From positions 1-64,000 of the forward strand of contig JBLIOE010000005.1 in the NCBI GenBank assembly GCA_047639555.1: a stretch of DNA of 64,000 nt, given 5' to 3'. Source of the DNA: JAJRXC01 sp047639555. Its GTDB lineage: Bacteria; Actinomycetota; Acidimicrobiia; Acidimicrobiales; Aldehydirespiratoraceae. The position numbers were made by a program, and so were the translations under genes. Below are positions 50,500 through 59,245 of this stretch, piece by piece; the first letter of the stretch is position 1; each line of letters opens with the position of its first letter. The notes below the pieces were generated by a model that was not told where the DNA came from, did no database searches, and worked only from the letters and a program-made list of their open reading frames with translations.

Positions 50500-52152
50500 T
50501 CAGCGGCCTCGCATCGCTCGGTAGCGGCTGATGAGGGCGTTGGTCGACGCGTCATGGGTGAGGGTGGGCAGGACGGCGTCGGCGACCTCAGGCACGATCG
50601 CGGCGGCCAATACCTTGCCGAGCTCGACGCCCCATTGATCGAACGAGTTCAGGCCCCACACGACCCCTTGGGTGAGGACCTGATGCTCGTAGAGGGCAAT
50701 GAGTTGGCCCAGTACGGCCGGCGTGAGAGCGGGCGCCATGATCGTTGTCGACGGACGGTTTCCCGGGAACGTGCGGTGCGAGATGAGTTCGGGATTGGTC
50801 TCGGTTTCGGCGACTTCAGCGGCCGTCTTTCCAAACGCGAGGGCTTCGGACTGAGCGAAGCAGTTTGCGGCGAGTAGGTCGTGGTGCGCGCCGAGATCAG
50901 GGAAGTCTTCGTCTACATGGTCGGGGGCGCCCATCACGATGAAGTCGGTCGGCACGATAGTGGTGCCCTGGTGAAGGAGCTGATGGAACGAGTGCTGGCC
51001 GTTCGTGCCCGGCTCACCCCACACGATGGGTCCGGTCTCGTAGGTGACCGGTTCGCCGTCGGCGCGGACCCGCTTGCCGTTGCTTTCCATATCGAGCTGT
51101 TGGAGGTAGGCCGGGAATCGATGGAGGTAGCGCGAGTAGGGGAGGACGGCCCGCGTCGGCAGCTTGTTAAAGGTCCGGTACCAAACTTCGATGAGGCCGA
51201 GGAGGGCAGGGACATTCCGGTCGAGCGGGGCCGACACGAAGTGTTCGTCGACGGTTCGAAAGCCGCCGAGGAATTCGTCGAACGCTTCGGCGCCGATCGA
51301 CAGCATCAGCGATAGCCCGATGGCGCTGTCGACCGAGTAGCGACCGCCGACCCAATCCCAGAAACCAAACATGTTTGCGGTGTCGATACCGAACGCTTCG
51401 ACCGCATCGGCGTTGGTCGAAACAGCAACGAAGTGTTTCGCGACCGCGTCGATGCCGAGCGCATTGACGAGCCATGTGCGAGCTGAATGGGCGTTGGTCA
51501 GGGTCTCCTGCGTGGTGAAGGTCTTCGAGGAGATCACGACGAGCGTGGTGGCGGGATCCAGTTCGGCGAGCGCGGCAACGATGTCACTGCCGTCGACGTT
51601 GGAGACGAACGTGCAGCGCAGGCGCGGGTGGCGGAACGCGGCGAGTGTTTCGTAGGCCATCACCGGGCCGAGGTCGGAGCCACCGATCCCGATGTTGACA
51701 ATGTTCGTGATGGCGAGACCGGTGTGCCCGGTCCAGTCGCCGTCTCGTACCCGGTCGGTGAACGCCGCCATTCGGCGCAACACATCGTGGACGTCAGCGA
51801 CCACGTTGTGTTTGGTGCCATCGGGACCGTCGATCTCCACCACCCGGTCTTTCGTGGCGCGTAGTGCGGTGTGGAGCACGGCCCGGTCTTCGGTGCCGTT
51901 GATCTTGTCGCCGCGCAGCATCGCCTCGACGCGGTCGGGGAGCCCGGCGCACTCGGCCAACGCAACGAGGTCGGCGAGGACAGGCGCCGTCACCCGATGC
52001 TTCGACATGTCGACCACAAGATCGCCGACCGACAAGGTCATAGCGTCGGCGCGACGGGGGTCGTCGGCGAACAGTTGTCGCAGGTCGATCCCGTCGAATC
52101 CTGTCGCATGGGCCTCGATCGCGGCCCACTCTTGCGTCGTTGTGATGTCCAC
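50500..52152 (-). CDS. pgi: Glucose-6-phosphate isomerase
   Basis: 550 residues, matching the long bacterial Pgi type. It interconverts glucose-6-phosphate and fructose-6-phosphate in the cytoplasm. Motifs: IGIGGSDLGPVMAYETL (about 152-168), ISSKTFTTQET for phosphate binding, FWDWVGGRYSVDSAIGLSLM, GQHSFHQLLHQGT with the catalytic His region and NSFDQWGVELGKVLA with the catalytic Lys near the end. ATG 52152 gives the standard start. Confidence 0.97.
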   Translation of the reverse strand: MDITTTQEWAAIEAHATGFDGIDLRQLFADDPRRADAMTLSVGDLVVDMSKHRVTAPVLADLVALAECAGLPDRVEAMLRGDKINGTEDRAVLHTALRATKDRVVEIDGPDGTKHNVVADVHDVLRRMAAFTDRVRDGDWTGHTGLAITNIVNIGIGGSDLGPVMAYETLAAFRHPRLRCTFVSNVDGSDIVAALAELDPATTLVVISSKTFTTQETLTNAHSARTWLVNALGIDAVAKHFVAVSTNADAVEAFGIDTANMFGFWDWVGGRYSVDSAIGLSLMLSIGAEAFDEFLGGFRTVDEHFVSAPLDRNVPALLGLIEVWYRTFNKLPTRAVLPYSRYLHRFPAYLQQLDMESNGKRVRADGEPVTYETGPIVWGEPGTNGQHSFHQLLHQGTTIVPTDFIVMGAPDHVDEDFPDLGAHHDLLAANCFAQSEALAFGKTAAEVAETETNPELISHRTFPGNRPSTTIMAPALTPAVLGQLIALYEHQVLTQGVVWGLNSFDQWGVELGKVLAAAIVPEVADAVLPTLTHDASTNALISRYRAMRGR

Positions 52153-52284
52153 CCTGTTCGCCTCCGAAGGAAAGAATCGCCAGCCTCAGTCTCGCGGCTG
52201 GAGCGGCGGGACTGGTGCCAACCTGCGGACGAGCGGGATGAGTGGGCCGGACGACTCATGGAGAAGAGGGCCGCGCAGTCTCTA

Positions 52285-52305
52285 TTCTCCGTAGTGAACG
52301 GAGAA
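52285..52305 (+). promoter_or_regulatory. Inverted repeat covering the ribosome-binding site of the peptidase gene
   Basis: ttctccgt-agtga-acggagaa is a perfect 8-bp inverted repeat with a 5-base loop. The right arm contains the GGAG Shine-Dalgarno sequence for the ATG at 52307. In RNA it would hide the ribosome-binding site; in DNA it could be an operator. Either would regulate the secreted peptidase. Confidence 0.6.
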
Positions 52306-52306
52306 C

Positions 52307-53095
52307 ATGCTCAGCAGACGCGCTCGGATCACTGGACTTGTGGCAGGTGTTGGGCTTGCCGCGGCCGTGAACATTGCCGCTCCGTGGGATGACGACGTGC
52401 CGGCGACGCAGCTCGGCACCGCCGGCGTGGAGCTCGGCGACGACACCGCCCGCATTGTTGAGCGCGTCACCTACCGCCAAGAGGTTGAACGGGTTGGGGA
52501 TGTGGTGATCGTCAACGGCGAGCCCCGCGACGAACTCACTGATGAGCTCGCGGCGATGTGGGCCATCGTCGATGCCTCCTGGCCCGCGGACCAACGCCAT
52601 CGACTCGCCCAACTCTCCATTGTTCGCGAAGAGTCACGCGGCCTTGTTGGTGTGGTTCACCCCTCGTCCACCGGCGGCTGGGTCCTCAGCCTCGACATCG
52701 CCGACATCGACGATCGCCCCCTCATCGAAGAGACGATCGTCCACGAGCTCTCCCACGCCATCACGCTCGATCGCGACGTATTCACGTTTGGTGAGGTCGA
52801 CGCGTGTTCGGGTGTCGAGATCTCGTTGGGGTGTGCCGAGGCCGACACGATCCTCACGCGATTCGTCGAGCAGTTCTGGCCCGACGATGCGGCGAGCACC
52901 CTCGTCAACGATTTCGTCAACGACTACGCATCGACCGCAGCCCACGAAGACCTTGCCGAAACGTTCACCGCGTGGGTGCTCGGATGGCCGATCGAGGACG
53001 CGGTAGTGGAAGCGAAGATCGAAATGTTGTCGAGCGATCCGGAGCTAGCGGCTTTGGCCGAAACGCTCCGAGAACGATTTACGCTTCGTCGTTGA
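52307..53095 (+). CDS. Secreted zinc metallopeptidase-like protein
   Basis: 262 residues. A signal peptide or anchor (about 7-24) is followed by a domain with the zinc motif VHELSHAITLD (HExxH at about 149-153) and a downstream HEDLAETFTAWVLG whose Glu could be the third ligand, the order found in gluzincins. Two cysteines (ACSG and GCAEAD) are 10 to 15 residues apart. I do not recognise a named family. Translation probably depends on opening the inverted repeat around its ribosome-binding site. It overlaps the convergent cytochrome c gene by 17 bases. Confidence 0.78.
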   Translation: MLSRRARITGLVAGVGLAAAVNIAAPWDDDVPATQLGTAGVELGDDTARIVERVTYRQEVERVGDVVIVNGEPRDELTDELAAMWAIVDASWPADQRHRLAQLSIVREESRGLVGVVHPSSTGGWVLSLDIADIDDRPLIEETIVHELSHAITLDRDVFTFGEVDACSGVEISLGCAEADTILTRFVEQFWPDDAASTLVNDFVNDYASTAAHEDLAETFTAWVLGWPIEDAVVEAKIEMLSSDPELAALAETLRERFTLRR

Positions 53096-53909
53096 CCTTG
53101 GCGCGAGCAACCTGAAGAAGATCGTGGATCTCGGTTTCGCTCATGCCCAAGAAGGTTTCGATACCTTCTTCTTCGGCGACATGTATAAGTTCTTCGAGAA
53201 CTTCCAGCTCTTCGATCACCTGGTCGGCGTTGATGAGTTCGCCGCCGAACTGGGCGCGTTCGTGGAAAACAACGGCAGCGACACCTTCAAGTCCGAGTGA
53301 ACCAAACGCGCCCATGGCCCCGTTAGCGCCGAACACGTGGGCGCCATTCTCGCGATCGGGGTCGCCGTAAGTGTTGCCTTCGGCGAAGGCGCGGGTGCCC
53401 TCAGTGCCGTTGGCAACCCAGGAAATGTGGCCGGCGAGACCGTCGTAACCGCCCTCTTCAAATGTGGGGAAGGTGCGAAGCACCTCGCCGTCGTTGAGCT
53501 GACGGCCGGTGCCGCCACCGCCGCCACCGCCGTGGCAGCCGGCACAACCGCCGGTGACGGTGTAGACCTCGGTGCCTTCGAAGGCGAGGCCTCCGGTAAC
53601 AGGCGGGTTCTCAAGATAGCCGACGTAGTAGATCGCCCAGATCGGCAGGAACAACAGCACGGGCATGACCCACACCGGGATGGTCTTGCGCGATTTGGCC
53701 GCCGCTACCAACTCGTTGTCGGGGATCAGCTTCGGCTTCGGCTCCGGCTCGGCCGGCAGCGCTGCGGCTGCCGGTACAGGGGAGGTGGACGCCGGAGCAG
53801 CCACGGCTGCAGGGGCGTCGTCGCTGCCCGCAGTGTCGCCGCCCACGCCGGTAAGGCGGAGTCGGGCTGCTGCGGACATCTTGAGCAGGTGCTCGGGTAC
53901 TTCGGTCAC
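53079..53909 (-). CDS. Membrane-anchored monohaem cytochrome c with VPEHL tag
   Basis: 276 residues. It begins MTEVPEHLLKMSAAARLRL, the same opening as subunit IV of the nearby bc complex. After an Ala/Pro-rich linker and one transmembrane helix (about 76-97) comes a haem c site GGCAGCHGG (CxxCH) followed by a run of seven Gly. A methionine that could be the second ligand lies in GAMGAFGS. The last 60 residues are acidic helix. It is probably the electron acceptor for the bc complex encoded divergently, with 280 bases between starts. Confidence 0.82.
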   Translation of the reverse strand: MTEVPEHLLKMSAAARLRLTGVGGDTAGSDDAPAAVAAPASTSPVPAAAALPAEPEPKPKLIPDNELVAAAKSRKTIPVWVMPVLLFLPIWAIYYVGYLENPPVTGGLAFEGTEVYTVTGGCAGCHGGGGGGGTGRQLNDGEVLRTFPTFEEGGYDGLAGHISWVANGTEGTRAFAEGNTYGDPDRENGAHVFGANGAMGAFGSLGLEGVAAVVFHERAQFGGELINADQVIEELEVLEELIHVAEEEGIETFLGMSETEIHDLLQVARAKVNDEA

Positions 53910-54189
53910 CGTCGTCTCCGGTGCGGGGTCAGGGCTAGAAAGAGTTGTGCCCGACGCAGAACGGATCTACGCGGCCACAGACCGTGTGAGGATAGAGGCA
54001 GTGTCCCACGTTGGAACAACTTGGGGACGGAACCTGTCGGTGTGTCTGAATTCTCTCCCGCCGGATTGGGTTCCCTGACATTTTCGCGTGGTAAACCTAG
54101 GCCCAACCCGAGGGCCATGCCGCTCCGGGTCTACACTTGTGCGTGGATTCACGAAGTCCTTGAATCCGCGACTGCCTCAGGAGCCGATC

Positions 54190-54642
54190 GTGGTCGCCTT
54201 CAGCCTTTCTGTCATCATCACCGCCCTACTCGTATGGGGCATCGTCGCGTATTCGAAGCGGCGCCCAGTTGGTCAACCCCACACTTGGGGCGAGGCCATG
54301 ATTGGCGCGTTCGTTGTGTTCTTCCTCATGTTCTGGGCGTACGGCGTTGTGCCTCACCAGTGGCTTGTGTGGGCCGAAAACGAACTCAACTGGCGAACCG
54401 ACAAGTTCCTGCACGGCCCCGGCGGCTTCTTGAAGCCCCAGACCGAGGGCGGCTGGAGCCCGGTCACCCTCAACTACCAAGTGATTGAGCACCTGATCGC
54501 GGTCGGCATCTATGGCGTCATGCTCGGTGGCAACATCTGGCTGTGGGGCGTCTGGCAGAATCGTGGCAAGGCGCAAGAAGAGAAGGTGCCCGCTCGTTCG
54601 GCCTTCGGTCGTCCTCTGGTGAAGGAAGGAAGTTCGTCGTGA
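54190..54642 (+). CDS. Small membrane protein at the head of the bc operon
   Basis: 150 residues, GTG start preceded by AGGAG. About three helices: 5-21 (SVIITALLVWGIVAYSK), 41-60 (MIGAFVVFFLMFWAYGVV) and 106-128 (IEHLIAVGIYGVMLGGNIWL). Between helices 2 and 3 a loop holds PHQWLVWAENELNW and a Gly-rich stretch. I recognise no family. Its stop overlaps the start of the ferredoxin gene, so it is translationally coupled to it and may anchor the ferredoxin to the membrane complex. Confidence 0.7.
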   Translation: MVAFSLSVIITALLVWGIVAYSKRRPVGQPHTWGEAMIGAFVVFFLMFWAYGVVPHQWLVWAENELNWRTDKFLHGPGGFLKPQTEGGWSPVTLNYQVIEHLIAVGIYGVMLGGNIWLWGVWQNRGKAQEEKVPARSAFGRPLVKEGSSS

Positions 54643-55055
54643 CAACTACCGATGCAAACCCGCCCATGCCGGAGTTCCGCGACGATTACATCCTTCAGGA
54701 AGTTGACGCGGCTTGGCTGAGTCAAGCGGTAAAGCCCAAGCAGTTCATTCATATCGACCAAGCCGAATGCATTATGTGCGAAGGCTGCGTCGACATTTGC
54801 CCGTGGAAGTGCATCTTCATGGTGCGCCCCGATGCGATCGATGAAGCGATCGGTACGGAGCTGCCCGGGCTCGACCCCAACGATCATGTGATCTTTACGA
54901 TCGACGACGACGTCTGCACTCGTTGCGCACTCTGCGTTGATCGTTGCCCCACTGGTGTGATCATTCTCGGCAAGATCGGCGATCCCGCCGCTGCCGGCGA
55001 TTCACACCAGCGGACCAACACCCACGGCTACGGATACGGAATGCGCCTCGGCTAG
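54639..55055 (+). CDS. 2[4Fe-4S] ferredoxin in the bc operon
   Basis: 138 residues, GTG start. Two cluster motifs: CIMCEGCVDICPWKC (CX2CX2CX3CP) and CTRCALCVDRCPTG with the same spacing, separated by about 35 residues containing an acidic loop. This is a two-cluster bacterial ferredoxin with N-terminal (about 35 residues) and C-terminal (SHQRTNTHGYGYGMRLG) extensions that could contact the membrane complex. A ferredoxin gene inside a quinol:cytochrome c reductase operon is unusual. It is followed by cytochrome b6 30 bases later. Confidence 0.9.
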   Translation: MTTTDANPPMPEFRDDYILQEVDAAWLSQAVKPKQFIHIDQAECIMCEGCVDICPWKCIFMVRPDAIDEAIGTELPGLDPNDHVIFTIDDDVCTRCALCVDRCPTGVIILGKIGDPAAAGDSHQRTNTHGYGYGMRLG

Positions 55056-55085
55056 CGCCGGGCACCGCAGGAGAACTGACGCATC

Positions 55086-55883
55086 ATGGCGAATGACACC
55101 GACGACGAAATTCAAAAACCGCTCCCGCAGCGGATGCAGGACTCCATGTCCCAAATCGGCGAAAATATCGTTTCCAGCCAGGCCTGGAACTCAATCTTTC
55201 GTCCGGGCTCAGTCTTCCGGAAGGGTTACACCGATAGCCCTCGTAACCGCTCGTACGTGATCATGAACTCGGTCATGTACCACCTCCACCCGGTCAAGGT
55301 GAAGCGCCACGCAGTGAAGGTGTCGTACACCCTCTGCCTCGGCGGGCTGAGCTTCTTCCTCTTCATTTTGCTCACGGTTACCGGTATCTTCTTGATGTTC
55401 TTCTACCGCCCCACCGCAGCTGCGGCTTGGGACGACATCTACACGTTGCAGACCTCCGTCACCTTCGGACTGCTGGTGCGAAACATGCATCGCTGGGGTG
55501 CGCACCTCATGGTGCTCACGGTGTTCTTGCACATGGCACGCGTCTTCTACCACGGCGCCTACAAGCCGCCGCGTGAATTCAACTGGGTGATCGGCGTCAT
55601 CTTGTTGATGCTCACCCTTCTGCTCTCGTTCACCGGCTACCTGCTGCCATGGGATCAGCTCGCACTTTGGGCGGTAACCGTGGGAACGAACATGATGGGT
55701 TACACCCCTGTCTTTGGTGATCAAGTGAGATTCGTGCTGCTTGGCGGCGTCGAAATCGGCACTGACACTTTGTTGCGTTGGTACGTGCTCCACGTCCTCA
55801 TGCTCCCGTTTGTGCTCGTCATCTTTCTGGCGATTCACTTCTGGCGAGTGCGTAAGGACGGCGGAATCTCGGGTCCTCTGTAG
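55086..55883 (+). CDS. Cytochrome b6-type subunit of a split bc/b6f complex
   Basis: 265 residues, four helices, a length close to chloroplast cytochrome b6 plus an N-terminal extension of 50 residues. Haem b ligands are His135 and His149 in the second helix (MHRWGAHLMVLTVFLHMAR) and His236 and His251 in the fourth; the 14 residues between the last pair is the b6 spacing, not the 13 of mitochondrial cytochrome b. Cys84 in YTLCLGGLSFF lies where b6 has Cys35 (FYCLGGIT), which fixes haem ci at the quinone-reductase side. The end RKDGGISGPL also matches b6. It is the core redox protein of the operon. Confidence 0.92.
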   Translation: MANDTDDEIQKPLPQRMQDSMSQIGENIVSSQAWNSIFRPGSVFRKGYTDSPRNRSYVIMNSVMYHLHPVKVKRHAVKVSYTLCLGGLSFFLFILLTVTGIFLMFFYRPTAAAAWDDIYTLQTSVTFGLLVRNMHRWGAHLMVLTVFLHMARVFYHGAYKPPREFNWVIGVILLMLTLLLSFTGYLLPWDQLALWAVTVGTNMMGYTPVFGDQVRFVLLGGVEIGTDTLLRWYVLHVLMLPFVLVIFLAIHFWRVRKDGGISGPL

Positions 55884-55910
55884 GGCCTGGATCGAAAGCG
55901 AGATCACGAC

Positions 55911-56705
55911 ATGACTGAAGTACCAGAACACCTCCGCAAGCGAGCCGAAGAGGCCCGGGCCAAGGCCGCGGCCGCGAAAGAAACCGAAGCCGCCCCCGCA
56001 TCCGCCGAAGGCGGCGACAGCAACGAAGCAGAACTCTCGCCTGAGCAGGAGAAGGCCGAGTCAAAGATTCCGGCGCACTTGCTCGAACGTTCGAAGGCTG
56101 CGAAAGCAAAGGCCGACGGCGACGCCGGCAGTGCCGTGGCCACCGCCACCGCCGCCCCGGCTGCGGCACCCGCGTCCGCTGCGGCCGCCCCGCTTGTCAC
56201 CGGTCCCGGCGGACACACCCAGCGCCTTCTCACTGTCGTGAAGTCGGGCTCGATTCAAGACGTCAAGTCGAAGCCGATGGACAAGGTCCATGTCTGGCCT
56301 CATCTTCTTGTCATCGAGTTCGCCGCCGCCCTCTTCATCACGGCCTTCACGCTGATTTTCTCGATCTTCGTCAACGCTCCATTGCTCGAGCTCGCCAACT
56401 TCAACGAGACCCCAAACCCGTCGAAGGCCCCCTGGTACTTCCTTGGTTTGCAGGAATTGCTCACAATGTTCCATCCGATGGTCGCCGGCGTGACCATTCC
56501 CGGCATGGGTCTGTTTGTGCTGATCCTGGCGCCGTATATTGACAAGAACCCGTCGAATAAGCCGGAAGATCGCAAATTTGCGGTCTCCCTTATGACGATT
56601 CACCTGATGTTCTGGGCAGTGCTCGTCATGATTGGTTCGTTCTTCCGTGGACCCGGATTCAACTTCGTCTTCCCTTGGGAAGCCGGACTCTTCTTCGAGC
56701 TGTGA
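55911..56705 (+). CDS. Subunit IV-like C-terminal half of cytochrome b with N-terminal tag
   Basis: 264 residues. The first 95 residues are Ala/Lys/Glu-rich and carry two copies of the VPEHL-type motif: MTEVPEHLRKRAEEARAK at the start and KIPAHLLERSKAAKAKAD at about 48-65. The rest has three helices, as in b6f subunit IV: one at about 125-147, then NPSKAPWYFLGLQELL facing the quinol site, MVAGVTIPGMGLFVLILAPY and a last helix. The proton-carrying PEWY Glu is not present (APWY). It forms the quinol oxidation site with the Rieske protein. Confidence 0.85.
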   Translation: MTEVPEHLRKRAEEARAKAAAAKETEAAPASAEGGDSNEAELSPEQEKAESKIPAHLLERSKAAKAKADGDAGSAVATATAAPAAAPASAAAAPLVTGPGGHTQRLLTVVKSGSIQDVKSKPMDKVHVWPHLLVIEFAAALFITAFTLIFSIFVNAPLLELANFNETPNPSKAPWYFLGLQELLTMFHPMVAGVTIPGMGLFVLILAPYIDKNPSNKPEDRKFAVSLMTIHLMFWAVLVMIGSFFRGPGFNFVFPWEAGLFFEL

Positions 56706-56728
56706 TGGAAAACCGAGGAGGCAACTAA

Positions 56729-57610
56729 ATGGAACTCACAATCGGAATCATCATTATCGCCGTGCTGGCGGTTGTGGCCGTGGGCGCTGTCATGCGCTCG
56801 CGTCAGACCGACGAAGCCGTCGGAATGCTCTCCCGTGAGACGCAGAAGCGCGACGCAGCCAGTGCCGCGCTCGGGTCCGACGCCGAACTCACCGGTAAGC
56901 AGGTTGAGAAGGCTGCCGTTCTCGAACGCAAGAACGTCTCGAAGGAACTGGTGCTTGCCGCCCAGGGTCCTCCGCCCGCCCCGTTTGTACCTCTCGATCC
57001 CGAGCAAATCGGCGTCACGCGCCGGCAGTTCTTCAATCGCTCGATCGTGCTCATGTTCGCCCTTGGTCTCAGCGGCTTTGGTGCGGCCTGTATTGCCTTC
57101 TTGTGGCCGCAACTTGGTGGCGGTTTCGGCTCGGCAATCAAGGTCGGCCAAATCCCCGATCTACTCGGTCAAATCCGGGCGAACAACGGCTTCTTGTATC
57201 GAGCCGACGGTCGCCTCTGGCTCACCGAGTACCCCAACGGCTCCATCGAAAAGGCCGAGTCCGTCTATTCCGGCCCCGAGCTTTCCGGTATGACCGTCGG
57301 TCCCAGGCTTGGTCTCGACGGTGGCATCGTTGCCCTCTACCAGAAGTGCCCTCACCTGGGTTGCCGCGTGCCGAGCTGCGACACTTCCCAGTGGTTCGAG
57401 TGCCCCTGCCACGGTTCGCAATACAACCAGGTGGGCGAAAAGCGAGGCGGCCCGGCCCCTCGCGGTATGGATCGCTTCGCAATGACCGTCGGTGCCGACG
57501 GTTCACTTACTGTGGACACCGGCACCATCATCCAAGGTCCCGCAATTGGTACCAACACGACTGGGCAGGAGGCCGAAGGGCCGAACTGCATCGGTCAATC
57601 CACCCACTAG
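56729..57610 (+). CDS. Rieske iron-sulphur protein
   Basis: 293 residues. The 2Fe-2S binding pattern is KCPHLGCRV and FECPCHGSQYNQVG, with the two Cys and two His ligands plus the disulphide cysteines of bc/b6f Rieske proteins. Two membrane segments are seen: one at the very N-terminus (about 2-20) and one at about 105-130 preceded by a twin-arginine motif (VTRRQFFNRS), suggesting Tat export of the folded domain. Mycobacterial QcrA has a similar extended N-terminus. It carries electrons from quinol to cytochrome c. Confidence 0.92.
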   Translation: MELTIGIIIIAVLAVVAVGAVMRSRQTDEAVGMLSRETQKRDAASAALGSDAELTGKQVEKAAVLERKNVSKELVLAAQGPPPAPFVPLDPEQIGVTRRQFFNRSIVLMFALGLSGFGAACIAFLWPQLGGGFGSAIKVGQIPDLLGQIRANNGFLYRADGRLWLTEYPNGSIEKAESVYSGPELSGMTVGPRLGLDGGIVALYQKCPHLGCRVPSCDTSQWFECPCHGSQYNQVGEKRGGPAPRGMDRFAMTVGADGSLTVDTGTIIQGPAIGTNTTGQEAEGPNCIGQSTH

Positions 57611-57661
57611 TAACCTCCTTCCGTTCCCGTCCAGACACTCTCGAGACTCATTTCTTCGCGC

Positions 57662-59245
57662 ATGCTGCTTGCCGCTTCTACACAACGAACCCTTGGCCTC
57701 GTCATTTTGGCGATCGTCTTCCTCGGTGGGATCGCCTACATCTTCTTCAACATCCGTTCGGCGAAAGCCGAAGTCGGGTCGGAGATCGAGTTGGCGGCCA
57801 ACCGCAGCCCTGCGCTGCTCGACGAGGACCTCGAAGGCCGACGTCTCGATCTCGCGCTTATGGCCAACCTGGTCATGCTCACGATCATCGCGGTCGCCTT
57901 GCCGTTCTATTGGCTGGGCGAACCCGGTCGTGAAGTAGGACGCAACGACGACACCGCTCGCATCTTCACCAATCGTGGCGAGAGCATCTACACCGAAGGC
58001 GCTCAGTGCGTGAACTGCCACGGTGCGGGTGGCGTCGGCGGCTCGGTCACCACCTCGCTCACCGACGACGACGGCGGTTTCATCGCTCAGGTTGTGTGGA
58101 AAGCACCCGCCCTCAACACGGTGATGTCGCGTTTTTCCGACGACGAGATTCTTCACACGCTCAACTTCGGACGAAACGGTGTCATGCCCGCCTGGGGCGC
58201 GGGCGGCGGCGGTCCGCTCACCGACCAGCAACTCGAAGAAGTGATGTTCTACCTCCGCGATATCGCGCTCGATGGCGAGTCGATCGCCGCGGAAGTCTCC
58301 AGCGGCGTGGTCACGCTGACCGAAGACCATGTCATCAACGGCACCGATGACGCTGGCGGCTTTGTCTTTGCGGGATCCCATCTCGACGCGATTCGCAACG
58401 CCGACGCGGCCCAATTGGAAGCCACGCTCGCAGTCGAGGGTCCCGATGTCGACTGTGACGACTATCCCGGCGTGCCCGCCGAGGATGCCAACGAGGCCAC
58501 GATCACCGAGCGTTCCGAATTCGAAGCAGGGGCCGACGCGAAAGCGCAGGAAGAACTCGCCCTCTGCGACACTCTCGACGCGGCCGACGCGGCCGTTTCG
58601 GCCGCGTTCCTTGCGGGCGGCGATCAGGTCAGCGCCGATGCCGCCGAATGGTTAGCCGAAGCGCAGGCCACGGCCGAGACCGCCACGATGATGGCGCTCG
58701 ACGCCACTCCTTCGCTGGCCGCCGAAGGCCAGGAGGACGCCCTTCGTTGGGCGGCACTCACCATGCTCTCGGACTCCGAGAGCACAGTGCCCAACGTCGA
58801 GAACTACCGCATCTACGGCCGTTTCTTGTTCAACAACCCGGCCGCCGCAGGCACCTACAGCTGTGCCCGCTGCCACACGTACGGCTTCAGCTTCGGTGCG
58901 GCCGAACGCTTCACCGTTCGAGCGAATGGCACCACCGAGTCAGTCCTACCCGACGGCTATGTCGACGGCGGCGGCTTCTTTGGTGAACGCCTCACCGGTG
59001 AATCCACCCGCGATCAATTCTTGACGGCTCGCACTCACGCCCAGTTCATCGAGAACGGCCAGGCCATTGGTCAACCGTTTGGTCGTGGCGGTTCCGGTGG
59101 CAACGGCCAGATGCCCGGCTGGGCCGCTCGTAGCGAGTCCGCGGCTGTCGGCCCGGGCATCGCCAACGATGCTGAAGCCTTCTACCCCGCTCTACTCACC
59201 TCTGGTCAGATCGATGCCATCGTGGCGTTCGAGAGGAACCTCTGA
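57662..59245 (+). CDS. Membrane-bound dihaem cytochrome c
   Basis: 527 residues. Two helices near the start (about 9-27 and 67-83) are followed by two class I cytochrome c domains. Haem 1: CVNCHGAG with the Met ligand in GVMPAWG; haem 2: CARCHTYG near 395 with Met in QMPGWAA near 488. Between them lies an acidic Ala-rich segment of about 150 residues without recognisable fold. It is the likely cytochrome c1 substitute, taking electrons from the Rieske protein. TGATG couples it to the next gene. Confidence 0.85.
   Translation: MLLAASTQRTLGLVILAIVFLGGIAYIFFNIRSAKAEVGSEIELAANRSPALLDEDLEGRRLDLALMANLVMLTIIAVALPFYWLGEPGREVGRNDDTARIFTNRGESIYTEGAQCVNCHGAGGVGGSVTTSLTDDDGGFIAQVVWKAPALNTVMSRFSDDEILHTLNFGRNGVMPAWGAGGGGPLTDQQLEEVMFYLRDIALDGESIAAEVSSGVVTLTEDHVINGTDDAGGFVFAGSHLDAIRNADAAQLEATLAVEGPDVDCDDYPGVPAEDANEATITERSEFEAGADAKAQEELALCDTLDAADAAVSAAFLAGGDQVSADAAEWLAEAQATAETATMMALDATPSLAAEGQEDALRWAALTMLSDSESTVPNVENYRIYGRFLFNNPAAAGTYSCARCHTYGFSFGAAERFTVRANGTTESVLPDGYVDGGGFFGERLTGESTRDQFLTARTHAQFIENGQAIGQPFGRGGSGGNGQMPGWAARSESAAVGPGIANDAEAFYPALLTSGQIDAIVAFERNL

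Noticed and set aside
53337..54488. 383-codon plus-strand frame crossing the bc operon start
   Set aside because: It overlaps the cytochrome c gene in antisense and the first operon gene out of frame, and its sequence is low-complexity Arg/Gly.
54639..57610. Photosynthetic cytochrome b6f operon
   Set aside because: No photosystem, chlorophyll or plastocyanin genes are seen, and the Rieske and cytochrome c genes are of respiratory type; b6f-like features are discussed as a finding instead.
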